In this document: positions 1 through 8,700 of the stretch, one piece after another
How the letters are laid out: each line of letters begins with the position of its first letter
Numbering within the stretch: the first letter of the stretch is position 1
NCBI RefSeq assembly: GCF_003240585.1
Contig: NZ_PCDP01000069.1
Span: 1-64,000 of the forward strand
From: Arminella tubonensis
GTDB lineage: Bacteria; Pseudomonadota; Alphaproteobacteria; Rhizobiales; Rhizobiaceae
Direction of reading: 5' to 3'
Length of the DNA: 64,000 bases
Notes under the pieces: generated by a model
What the model saw: the letters and a program-made list of their open reading frames with translations, nothing else
Database searches by the model: none
Told to the model about the DNA's origin: nothing
Program-made: the position numbers and the translations under genes

Positions 1-2
1 CC

Positions 3-107
3 GGCTCCAACGCTGCGCGAGATGGAAGCTTCGCGTTTCCGCCGGTTGCTTACACCGCGCCAATTGGCGTATCCAAAACCGCCGAGGCTCTAATCGCTGC
101 CGGATGA
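3..107 (+). CDS. 3' end of an unidentified gene (partial)
   Basis: The third forward frame is open from the window edge to a TGA at 105-107 and would end ...VSKTAEALIAAG. The codons look GC-rich and normal for a coding tail, but 34 residues are too few to place in a family. It stops about 15 bp before the broken end of the PIN-like gene on the other strand, so a recombination junction may lie between them. It could also be chance. Confidence 0.25.
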   Translation, partial: GSNAARDGSFAFPPVAYTAPIGVSKTAEALIAAG

Positions 108-122
108 AAGTTCAGTGGCAGG

Positions 123-713
123 TCACTGGCTCCACGCGATGAAATCGCCATAGCAGTCGGGCTCTCCCTTCTCTTTGATGTCCTTGAAGCCAGGAGGAAC
201 TTCCTTGTCGAATCTCTTTTTGCCATCAGCATAAAGCGCACTGAGCTGGTCCGGTGTGGGCTCGGGTCCTATTTTGCCATCAAAGAGGGAAAGCAAAAGA
301 TCTGACTCTTCATCAGCAGCCATCGATTTCTCTAGTCGAGACTTGCCTTGGGCAAGCTCTTTTAAAATTGATTCCACGGCCTTCACGGACTTACTAGACA
401 GGTATGGCTGTTCCTGTCTAGATTCGTGTTTCTTAAGGAGCTCTTCAAGGTCTTTTTGAGCTTTCTGGAAATTTGCTATCTGCTTGCTGATTATTTTAGC
501 TCGGTTGCGGCTGTATTCGAGCGCAAACTGGTAAGGCAAGACAATACGCGGGGCAAAATTTTCGTAAGCCGCGACCAGATCTTTTTTTGTTTCTGCGGAG
601 TATCCATACAAATTGAGAAGCGAGCTGGCGTCGAATGTTATTAAGGCATGCGCCCAAAGTGCTTCAAATTCCTCTTTCGACGGACGAAAATACTCGTGAA
701 GCGCAAGTCTCAT
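123..713 (-). pseudogene. PIN-like domain protein (DUF4935/PIN_8 type), C-terminally truncated
   Basis: This 196-residue protein resembles the PIN-like DUF4935 family, RNase-fold proteins found singly or in defence and mobile regions. What is visible: an early acidic strand FDASSLLNLY (near residues 27-36), the following VLPYQFALEYSRNR helix, a long charged coiled-coil-like middle (about 70-135), and the block EPDCYGDFIAW near the C-terminus that should start the last conserved core. The reading frame stops two residues later, whereas family members continue with further strands and acidic residues, so the active-site half is probably lost. The gene is AT-richer than the core genes and lies outside the island repeat at 835, which suggests an older insertion at the same tRNA. 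Domain assignment is from pattern only; nuclease activity is doubtful given the truncation. Confidence 0.55.
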
Positions 714-1111
714 TCTTATGCCCCTGAACTGGCAACGCAGTCGGCTGTAGCCAAAAACGACGGTACCGCTCAGATATACTCAGGAGCGGTGTCCAAAGCC
801 TTAAAGTTCAATGGCTGAACGATTTCCGGGGGATAAACTGGTGCTGCTAGAGAGATTTGAATTTTCTCACAACGCCGCTATTTTACATAAAAATCAGATA
901 GTTAGCTTCGGCTGCATTGAGTTCGATGTAGCATGCTGCTGTAGCAACTTCAAGTCGGATAACACAACCACTTGCCGCAGCACATGCTTTAATACGATCC
1001 AAAATGCAGAATGATTTTGATGTAAAATTCCGAGGTGGCATTAGAAAAGGTTGTTCGTTAGGACATCCCCCCGGTGGACCCCCTTCGCCATGGGTGGTCC
1101 TCAGAGCGAAG
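714..1111. other. Gene-free stretch containing the distal island boundary
   Basis: About 400 bp without a convincing gene. It holds the distal att repeat (835-861), then AT-rich DNA (862-1040), then a GC-rich part at 1060-1105 with a weak hairpin built from GGTGGACCCCC and GGGTGGTCC halves, which may end transcription of the gene finishing at 1112. A possible 67-codon forward frame starting at 811 crosses the att repeat and has no recognisable features. Confidence 0.5.
835..861. repeat. Distal attachment-site repeat (copy of tRNA-Thr 3' end)
   Basis: The 27 bases here are identical to 13686-13712, where they form the 3' end of tRNA-Thr (the core GGTGCTGCTAGAGAG covers CCA, acceptor and part of the T stem on the opposite strand). 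Identity stops right after: 862 onward reads TTTTCTCAC against CTCTCGGCC in the tRNA. This is the expected left-over att copy at the far end of an integrated tyrosine-recombinase element. Confidence 0.9.
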
Positions 1112-1735
1112 TCAGTCTTCGTTCACGTCACCTGTTACGGTTAATTTTAGAATGTTGGGAACAGGCAGATCACTGACTTTTGCGCTTGTGAGGTTAGGGT
1201 CACCAATAGGGCTCCTAAAAAGCTCCCAGAAAAACCGGTAGGAAGTCCAGTTGCATGCACGATATAGGTCGCGATTTGACGACCCCTGTATCTTGCTCGC
1301 AGACGCAACCCTCATGTCGTTCTTTGTGTAGTCAAAAACGAAGGATGCCGGCGTTACCCCTAACATCTTTCCACACTGTTGAACGAGATCGTTATGATCC
1401 TTCGTCGACATCTTAAAGTTGGGTTCATGGCGCTTTGCCTGTATTAAGACAGCCTTGGAATACTTTTGAATAGGCGTCGAAAGGGAAACATGTATTACCA
1501 TGTCGGCCCCGATGCGACTTTCCTCGGCAGCGCTCCCTTTGCGGTGACGTAGGATGGAGCTGGACCATTGTAAACCGGCAATGCTCTTGTCGAACGTGGC
1601 GTCGAGGTTGCCGATAAGAACGCCTGTAAGATCATCTTCGTCTGTGACAAGCCCGTTGGCATATTTGAGCATGGCGCGTTGCGCAGCCTTGTCGGCTGAC
1701 TTGGCAGCTTCACGCATCGCGGTGTCGAGGTTCAT
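1112..1735 (-). CDS. PD-(D/E)XK-like nuclease, candidate defence protein
   Basis: A 207-residue protein using the ATG at 1733-1735 (MNLDTAMREA); an upstream ATG at 1774 would add 13 residues with no better ribosome site. The central part shows E72, then RIGADMV with D78, and LIQAKRHE with Q99 and K101. The spacing E-x5-D-x20-Q-x-K fits the PD-(D/E)XK nuclease core in its QxK variant, as in Mrr-like restriction enzymes. The N-terminal 60 residues are helical and charged and precede a GLQWSSS strand. It sits alone on the minus strand at the far end of the island, opposite the type I restriction operon, so a role in DNA restriction or element maintenance is plausible. No methyltransferase or HTH domain is fused. 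The family name is not recognised and the target is unknown. Confidence 0.55.
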   Translation of the reverse strand: MNLDTAMREAAKSADKAAQRAMLKYANGLVTDEDDLTGVLIGNLDATFDKSIAGLQWSSSILRHRKGSAAEESRIGADMVIHVSLSTPIQKYSKAVLIQAKRHEPNFKMSTKDHNDLVQQCGKMLGVTPASFVFDYTKNDMRVASASKIQGSSNRDLYRACNWTSYRFFWELFRSPIGDPNLTSAKVSDLPVPNILKLTVTGDVNED

Positions 1736-2298
1736 CGAAAACTCACTTCGGTTCTTGTAAGAAGATGGAGGCAACGGGTTTGAGGCAATGTTTCTTGAAG
1801 CGATGCACGGCTTAGGGGGACGCTATTGAGGCCATAGGGGTAACGCTCACTTTGATTGGCCGTAGAACGGCCTCAAGCCATCCGGCGTCTCGACCTCGCT
1901 TTGTCGCCGACGGCGGTCGAACCGCATCCCTGCGCTAATCGCAATCGACAGACGATCAGAAGCCGCGATACTGCAGGCTATACGAGTGACTATCAGCGGA
2001 AATCTCATTAAGGCCCATCCCCTCGTCCCGGGTTGTAGCGTTATAGTTGTGAACCGCTAACGCACTGCTAACAGAACGAATTGCTGTGCTGTCTTAATTG
2101 CGGTCCAGGGTCCGCTCACCCGATAAATGGACGCGAAATACCCAAATGGAGGCGAAAGACCTCGAGCATGGGAATGCTATAACTATGGTCTCAAAATGTA
2201 TAGTTGAGAGACGAATTGTGGACGGAGGCGGTTGACAGCGTCTCTCACATGTCTCATAGGCTTGTTCTCCAAAACCCTTAGACAAGAGAGACGGCATC
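1736..2298. other. Regulatory/intergenic region between two divergent island genes
   Basis: About 560 bp between the nuclease gene (minus) and the serine recombinase gene (plus). No credible gene was found in six frames. It contains an inverted repeat GCGTTA/TAACGC (2038-2043 and 2058-2063, 14-bp spacer) and the GAGAGACG repeats described separately. Promoters for both divergent genes are expected here. Confidence 0.5.
2205..2293. repeat. Three GAGAGACG repeats, candidate recombinase or repressor site
   Basis: TGAGAGACG at 2205-2213 is mirrored by CGTCTCTCA at 2239-2247 (a perfect 9-bp inverted pair with a 25-bp spacer). A third direct copy AGAGAGACG lies at 2285-2293, overlapping the ribosome-binding region of the serine recombinase starting at 2299. 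Serine resolvases usually bind paired inverted half-sites beside their own gene and repress themselves, which matches this layout. The binding protein is inferred, not shown. Confidence 0.4.
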
Positions 2299-2865
2299 AT
2301 GAGCATCGTAGCCTACGCCCGCGTATCCTCCACCGGACAGTCCCTCGACGTGCAGTTGGAGAAGCTGGCGGCGCTGAAACCTGCCAAGGTGTTCCAAGAG
2401 AAGAAGTCGGGTGTGGACCGGGAGCGCCCAGAGTTGAAGAAGGCCATCGAGTACTGCCGTGAGGGCGATGTGTTCCTCGTGACGAAGATCGACCGCCTTG
2501 CCAGATCGACACGCGACCTTCTGAACATCATTGATGAGCTCGCTGCCAAGGGTGTCGAGTTCAAGGTCTTGGACCAGAGCGTCGACACGACCTCGTCCAC
2601 CGGGAAGCTTACGCTTCAAATCTTGGCGAGCGTTGCCGAGTTCGAGAACAACATCAGGAAGGAACGTCAGGCCGACGGGATCAAGGTTGCGCAGGCCAAG
2701 GGCGTGCAGTTCGGACGGCACCCGAAGATGACCGAAGAGACCGTGGTGACCATCAGGGAACTGAAGGAGGCCGGGGTGACCGTCAAGGAGATCATGGCGA
2801 AGACCGGCATGTCGAAGGCTTCAGTATATCGTGCGCTTGGAGGACAAGCCGTCGAGAACGGCTGA
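2299..2865 (+). CDS. Serine recombinase (resolvase/invertase family)
   Basis: A 188-residue small serine recombinase of the Hin/Tn3-resolvase type. The N-terminal catalytic domain begins MSIVAYARVSSTGQSLDVQ with the nucleophile at Ser10 in the Y-x-R-V-S motif, followed by the arginine cluster IDRLARSTRDL (near residues 56-66), then the long E-helix (about 105-135) and a C-terminal helix-turn-helix ending GMSKASVYRAL. Full length for the family. The enzyme makes a 5'-phosphoserine link and would invert or resolve DNA between paired sites; the GAGAGACG repeats just upstream are candidate sites. ATG at 2299 follows AGAGAGA. The reading frame reopens after its TGA with a second HTH-like stretch (next entry). 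Confidence 0.93.
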   Translation: MSIVAYARVSSTGQSLDVQLEKLAALKPAKVFQEKKSGVDRERPELKKAIEYCREGDVFLVTKIDRLARSTRDLLNIIDELAAKGVEFKVLDQSVDTTSSTGKLTLQILASVAEFENNIRKERQADGIKVAQAKGVQFGRHPKMTEETVVTIRELKEAGVTVKEIMAKTGMSKASVYRALGGQAVENG

Positions 2866-3120
2866 ATACGCTGGCATCGTCAGGAGCTGCAGCGGAGAAC
2901 CAGCGCTGGGGGGAAGGCCGTCAAGTTCAAGGGCAAGGCAGAAGACACCAAGCGGAACGGACATGTTGGCGAGTTGCTCAAGGCTGGCAAGAGCTGGACC
3001 GACGTGCAAGCCTTGACCGGCGTGAGCAGGATGACGGTGGCCAAGTGGCCAAGCGTGTACGGGCGGAAGTTGCGTAGACAGCCATCTCAATGCCGTTCTG
3101 GCCATGGGCGCAAGTCTTGA
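2866..3120 (+). pseudogene. In-frame HTH remnant directly after the recombinase stop
   Basis: Directly after the recombinase TGA (2863-2865) the same frame stays open for 84 codons to a TGA at 3118-3120. It encodes a basic stretch with VGELLKAGKSWTDVQALTG followed by VSRMTVAKW, the pattern of a resolvase-type C-terminal helix-turn-helix. There is no good start codon with a ribosome site near 2866. Possible explanations: the decayed tail of a second recombinase, a tail lost by a nonsense mutation in a longer ancestor, or occasional readthrough. The next 200 bp (3121-3318) show no convincing gene; a minus-strand frame there contains a CPCGH zinc-ribbon-like scrap only. Confidence 0.45.
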
Positions 3121-3318
3121 AGGCGATAGGCGCTTGGCAATCTTCCTCGGCGCGTGTACGACCCGGCTCCGCGACCTCGGCTGCGCAATGCCCCACACAT
3201 GGCCGCAAGGGCACGCGTAGATCGCCGCCCGTTGGCCGGGACAGAACCTGCCGGTTGGCTTCGTCTGCGCCCATGGTCGCCTATGCGTCCGTGGAAGCGG
3301 GGTGGCCATGTTGACTAA

Positions 3319-4692
3319 TTGACGAGACACGACACATTGACTGACCAAGCCCGCACTTTCGAAATCGACATTGTTGAAAATTGGCTGCTTCCCGACGACG
3401 ATGCCGACGTGGACGCCCCGGACACGAAAAAGCCCAAGGATAGCCCGTTCAGCCCTTGGCGGTTTGCCAAGACCGCAGTGTCCAAGGCGATCATCGCAGA
3501 CGCTATTGTCGACATTGAGCGCTATGAGGGGCTTCACGGGCTCCGTAAACGCAAGCGGAAGAAGGACGATCAGGAAACCTTCGAACTGACGGTAGAAGCC
3601 ATCCTGTGCGACCTGATGCACCACAAGCTGTACCTGCGTCTCAACGGCATTTACGTCACGCGTTCCAAGGATGTCCTTGGGCGACGGAACCGATACCGTC
3701 CGAGGGTCTTGGGCAAAACCTTCACTCGTGTCTTGGATATGCTCGCCAAATCGGAACTCGCCTGGATCGAGCAAGATATCGGCGACGGCTACGGGGAAGG
3801 TGCGCGGCGGACGACCATTCGCCCAGGTCCACGCCTCACGGAGAGCATGGTGGACCTGAATATGGCCTTCGCCGACCTTGGCTTCCATGGTGTGAACGAG
3901 ACGGTCATCTTGAAGAACAAGAAGACGGACTTCTGGGACAAGGCGGATGTCATCGACTATGAGGACACCGAGGACACAATCCGCTTTCGGCGTGAGATGC
4001 AGGAGATCAATGACTGGCTGCGGAATGCCGATCTCGACTACGGAAGCTTCCAAGGCGAGACAAGCCCCATCCCCGACACCGACGAGAGAGCCCTTCGGCG
4101 CATCTTCACCCGAGGTGAATTGGGGTGCGGTGGTCGCCTCTTCGACGGCTTTTGGCAAGGCATGAGCAAGGAGGACCGCTTTGACCGGCTGGTCATCGAC
4201 GGTGAGGCCATAGCCGAGCTCGACTACTCCCAAATGAGCGCACGGCAGCTCCACGGTATGAAGGGCGTCCTTCCGCCTTCAGGTGACCTCTATGTCATCC
4301 CTGGCTTTGAAGAGTATCGCAGCGACATGAAGACCGTGTTCAATGCGATGGTCTTTAGCGACAAGCCTTTGACCAGGATGCCAAGGGGCGTGGGGAAGAA
4401 GTTCCAGAAGGGGACCAAGATCACCGACATCACCGAAGCGATCAAACGGCATCACCCCGCAATCGCCGACCTATTCTTCGAAGGTATCGGGCACCGCATC
4501 CAGTTCCAGGAAAGCCAGATCATGGTCGACATCTTGCTGAAATTGAAGCGCCTGGGGATCGTTGCGCTACCCATTCACGATGCGATCCTTGTCGCCACCT
4601 CCGCACGAGAAGCGGCAGGGCTGGTTATGCTTGATGTCTTTTCCTACCATGTTGGCTTGCCTGGGATGGTGGATGTCTCGCTAAGCCCTTAG
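3319..4692 (+). CDS. DNA polymerase A-like palm-domain protein, island-borne
   Basis: A 457-residue protein of a type I know only as a recurring hypothetical protein of mobile DNA. Its C-terminal half shows the three motifs of palm polymerases of the family A / T7 RNA polymerase group: motif A ELDYSQMSARQLH (Asp near residue 302), a motif-B-like helix YRSDMKTVFNAMVF (Arg334, Lys338, Asn342), and motif C LPIHDAILV (His420-Asp421). The stretch between A and B (GDLYVIPGF) is much shorter than the fingers of PolA, and no 3'-5' exonuclease motifs are seen. The N-terminal 200 residues are charged and may bind DNA. Start: TTG at 3319 is the first in-frame option, with a second TTG at 3337; no strong ribosome site decides. 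It could copy or prime element DNA, or be a terminal transferase. Function is inferred from motifs only. Confidence 0.55.
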   Translation: MTRHDTLTDQARTFEIDIVENWLLPDDDADVDAPDTKKPKDSPFSPWRFAKTAVSKAIIADAIVDIERYEGLHGLRKRKRKKDDQETFELTVEAILCDLMHHKLYLRLNGIYVTRSKDVLGRRNRYRPRVLGKTFTRVLDMLAKSELAWIEQDIGDGYGEGARRTTIRPGPRLTESMVDLNMAFADLGFHGVNETVILKNKKTDFWDKADVIDYEDTEDTIRFRREMQEINDWLRNADLDYGSFQGETSPIPDTDERALRRIFTRGELGCGGRLFDGFWQGMSKEDRFDRLVIDGEAIAELDYSQMSARQLHGMKGVLPPSGDLYVIPGFEEYRSDMKTVFNAMVFSDKPLTRMPRGVGKKFQKGTKITDITEAIKRHHPAIADLFFEGIGHRIQFQESQIMVDILLKLKRLGIVALPIHDAILVATSAREAAGLVMLDVFSYHVGLPGMVDVSLSP

Positions 4693-4855
4693 GGACCTTG
4701 GTTGGACCTAAGTAGGGGGTCCCCTCTCGGGGTAGTCCCCTTACCTACGGGCCACCTTCGACACCATCTTCACCGGGTGGAACCTTACAACCACCTAAGC
4801 CTACTAGTAAACCTTATATCAACCCAAGTGCTACTCATTGTAGGGCCCGTAAGAG
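4693..4855. other. Short GC-rich hairpins between two island genes
   Basis: Just after the polymerase-like gene lie two adjacent inverted repeats, AGGGG-GT-CCCCT at 4714-4725 and GGGG-TAGT-CCCC at 4729-4740, with no T-tract. They may protect or end the upstream mRNA, or form a structured site. The rest, up to the next start at 4856, is AT-richer and likely holds its ribosome site or promoter. Confidence 0.35.
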
Positions 4856-5584
4856 ATGGCAAACTGGACGAAAAAGCGTGACCGCAAGGAAGAGGTCGCC
4901 ACACGAGCAGCCGAACCAAGCCTACGGTTCCACACCTGTCGTGTAATGGGCTGCGGCAAGCCCTCCCGCGCAGCCACACAGGACGGTCTGGACACGTTCT
5001 TCTGCCGATCCCACGCCGATCGCCACAGCCGCCATGGCAGCCCGTACAAGCGCTCCTACACGGCAAAGGAGATCGCTCCGCATCGCAAGACCGCAAAGGC
5101 GTGGCTTGACGGGAACAAGGACGACATCTGGGTCACGAACGCCATCCAGCGCGTCCAGACGCTATACATGAATGCCGGTCCTCACGTCGAAGCCTTCCGG
5201 CTCAACGGTCTTTCGTCGCAGGAACGGGCAAAGGCAGCATGGGCTAGGCTTCGGAAGGCCAATGTCGATCCTCGCAAGGTCGTTGAAGCTTGCCTTGCGT
5301 TGGAATTGACCGTACGCGCTGATCTGCAGCCAGACAGCAAGGCCGAGTTTAAGCGGGTGCAGATGGCCAAGCTGGTGCACAAGATGGCTTCGGGGACACA
5401 CAAGCGATGGCCGAACGCCGCAGGAGGACCGAAGGAGCTCCATGTCTACCCGAGGTCACGCGGGCAGGTCCTGCGACACCTGGGGGCAGATTTGGAGGGA
5501 GCCCTCGAGCTTTTGACTGCTAAGCATAAGATCGCGATTGAAGTTAGTCTTCTGCGACCCGTCAGGATTGACTATATGCCTTAG
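4856..5584 (+). CDS. Cys/His-rich hypothetical protein, partner of the polymerase-like gene
   Basis: A 242-residue basic protein. The N-terminal third carries a probable zinc site of the form C-x4-C near residues 28-33 (CRVMGCGKPSR) followed by FFCRSHADRHSRHGSPYKR, a pattern shared with small phage zinc modules and HNH-type nucleases. The later part is mixed helix without a motif I recognise. No HNH catalytic trio is clear, so nuclease action is not claimed. It lies 163 bp downstream of the polymerase-like gene on the same strand and ends facing hsdR, and the two may form a replication or regulatory pair of the element. Confidence 0.5.
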   Translation: MANWTKKRDRKEEVATRAAEPSLRFHTCRVMGCGKPSRAATQDGLDTFFCRSHADRHSRHGSPYKRSYTAKEIAPHRKTAKAWLDGNKDDIWVTNAIQRVQTLYMNAGPHVEAFRLNGLSSQERAKAAWARLRKANVDPRKVVEACLALELTVRADLQPDSKAEFKRVQMAKLVHKMASGTHKRWPNAAGGPKELHVYPRSRGQVLRHLGADLEGALELLTAKHKIAIEVSLLRPVRIDYMP

Positions 5585-5730
5585 CCGGGACGACCTACCC
5601 CGCAAACCTCTCGCATGCGGAGATACTGCTGAAACCGATTTGCGGAGGAAGGCTGTTCCGACATCTCGGATTGCCAATCATCGTGTTGTCGTGGACAACG
5701 CCCTCGGTTGGTTGAGGTCGATGGCAGCGG

Positions 5731-8700
5731 TCACTGGGTCGTGCTTGTTCCCAAACCACCCGAGTACTTTTCGAATACCCACTGATACGTCCGTTCAACC
5801 TTCTCGTCGAACACGCCTTGGTCATAGGCCTGAGGAAGCCCCTCGTCATATAGCTGCTGGATCGTCGCTTTCACGGCGGCCTTGGCACGTTCCTTGAGCC
5901 GCCAATCTAGAACCAGCTTCTCAGCCTTGAGTTTCTCCAGTAGGGATTTGGCCACGCGCTTCACGAGGTCTTCGTCTTCTGGCTCAAGCTTCGGCTCCGG
6001 TTGGGTCAAGATGTCGAAGATCGCCAGCTCTTCTTCAGTCAAACCCTCGCGGATCGCTCGTTGGTCTTCGGCATTCAAGTCCCCGACCAGTGCCAACAGC
6101 TGATTGAAGAAATCGGCGGCCGTTAGGCTTCCTGCATTGTATTGTGTGACGAGAGCTTCGAAACGTTCGACGAGGCCACGGCGTGTTGGATTGCGAGCTG
6201 CCATTTCCGCAAGTTGATCCTCGACCGCCCGGCGAAGCCGCTGGGTGTCCGTCCGTTGACGATTGTCGGTGGCGAACATCGCACGCAGTCTCTCGATATC
6301 CAGTTGAGAAAGATTGAACAATCCGTCCGTATTCCCGTCCTCGCGGATCGGAGCAGTGATCTCGACGCCAGCGATAGAATTGTCGAGGAGCGCCTCAATC
6401 TTGCTTGCAACCTCGGAGATGTCTGGGCGTTCGGTGAGCGAGCGGATACGCTGGGCGATGACCTCGACGGCTGCAGAAATCTTCCTGTAGGGCTCGGCCC
6501 GGGCGTCGGGGAGGACAGCCTTGAACGTGTTCCAGACATTGAAAGCTAGGGAAAGGAATGTGCGGCGCTCAGGGTCGGTACCATTCAATGCTTCCACAGC
6601 ATCGCCAAGCCTCGCCAGCCGGTCGAACCCTGTCACCTCAAGGATCGCGCCCGGGTCGACGTCCCTGGCCCGGCAAAAAGCAAGTGCCTCTTTAATGGCT
6701 TCGGCAAGATCCTCGACCAGCGCGGACTTGTCGGCAATGGGCTTGGCATTGGTTGCGCCACCAATGGCGTAGATAGCCAGTGCCTTCTCCAGATTACGAA
6801 AGATGCCGACATAATCAACGATCAGACCGGCCTTCTTACCCGGCGCATTGCGGTTGGCCCGAGCGATGGTCTGCATCAGGGTGTGGTTCTTCATCGGTTT
6901 ATCAAGATAGATGGTCGAGCACGTCGGCACGTCGAAGCCGGTAATCCACATAGCGCAGACGAACACTAGCCGAAGCGGATCGCTACCCTTCTTGAACTTG
7001 GCGTCTAAGTCCTGCTCGTTCATCCGCCTCCGGTGGGTGCGAATGTCGAGACCTTTGGCCTCCATGTCGGCGATCTCATTCTGACCTTGGCTGACCACGA
7101 CTGCCATGTCCGTCCGACGCATGAAGGCAATGACAGCGGCCAAGGCCTCGCGCCGATCGGCTGGAGCTGTAGCAAGGGCGGCCTCCCGGCGACCGACTTC
7201 GGCATCCCATGCCCGGCGAACTTTGTCGTACATGCGCACTGCCGTTGCCTTGTCGATGGCCACGAACATGGCCTTGCCGCGATAACCGCGACCGACGAAA
7301 TGGCGAACGAGGTCCTCGGCGATCCTGTCGAGCCGGTCTTCGCGCGTGATCAGATGATACTGAGTGCCGAGGCGTTTCTCGAGTTCGCGCTCTTGTTCCT
7401 CGTCGAGATCGGCCCCTTCTATGACGGCCTCCAAATCCTCGGCGAACGTCTCGTTGGCAAACTCCAACTCGGGGATGCGGTTCTCATAGTAGAGCGGAAC
7501 CGTGGCTCCATCCTCGGTCGACTGCTGGTAGGTGTAGGTCGAAACGTAGTCACCGAAGACGTCGCGGGTCTTTTCCTCTCCGGCCATAAGGGGAGTGCCG
7601 GTAAAGCCGATGAAGGCTGCGTTCGGTAGCGCTCGGCGCATGTTAGCGGCCAAGGTGTCATATTGCGAGCGATGCGCCTCGTCGGCAATGACGATGATGT
7701 CCGACCGTTCGGAGAGAACCGGGAACGTCTCACCTTTGGCCGTGCCGAACTTGTGGATCAGCGTAAAGACAAAGCGCTCGTTACCGCGTAGCAGCGTCTT
7801 GAGGTGCTCCTTGGAACCGGCTCGGACTTCCCGAACATCCTTGGTCACAGCGCCACAAGCGGCGAAGAAATCTGATATTTGTTTGTCTAGCTCCTCGCGG
7901 TCGGTGACGACTAGGAAGGTCCAGGCACCAGGCATCGTGCGGAGAACCTTCCGGGCGAAGATGAGCATGGAAAGGCTCTTGCCGGAACCCTGCGTATGCC
8001 AAAACACTCCGAGCTTGCCTTGGTTCTCCCCAAGATTGGCCACGGCCTGAACTGCCTTGTTCACTCCGAGGAACTGATGGTTCTGGGCAATCTTCTTGAC
8101 GAGCCCGTCCTTGGTTTCCTCAAAAATGAGGAAGTTCTCGACAAGGTCGATTAGGCGTTCTGGCGTGGCGGCGGCCCGGATTGCGGTTTCGAGCGATATG
8201 CGGCCCGGCTCGGTCTCGTCATCGATCCGCTTCCATTCCTTGTAGGTGTCCCACGGCGAATAGGCCGATGCTCCAATCCGGGTGTCGAGCCCGTTGGAGA
8301 CGAGAACAAACCCATTGGGCCGGAAGAGCTGCGGAATGCTGTCACGATAGTCGCGGACATTGTCGCGATAGGCATCCTCGATCCGCCTGTGTCCGGCCTT
8401 CAGTTCAATGAAGAGCAGCGGCACTCCGTTGACGAAGCCTATCAGGTCCGTCCGGCGGCGGTGAAGTTCGCCGGAAATCCAGGCCTGCGAGATCAGGGTG
8501 AAGTCATTGGCGGTGAGATCGCGCCAGTCGATGACACGGACCCGCTCCTTAGCTATCCCGCCGTCATCGTCGCGGTATTCGACATGGACCCCGTCCCGCA
8601 CCAGTTCCAGAACTTCCCGGTTTGCGGCCATCGGTACCATTGATGCCCGGTCCTGCGTCAGGGTGTCGAAGGCGAGGTCGAGCGCGTCCTGGGGCAGGTT

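Noticed and set aside
2821..4254. A 477-codon minus-strand open frame
   Set aside because: It lies opposite the recombinase tail and the polymerase-like gene, which have clear motifs; its product has no recognisable domain and looks like a GC-rich antisense frame.
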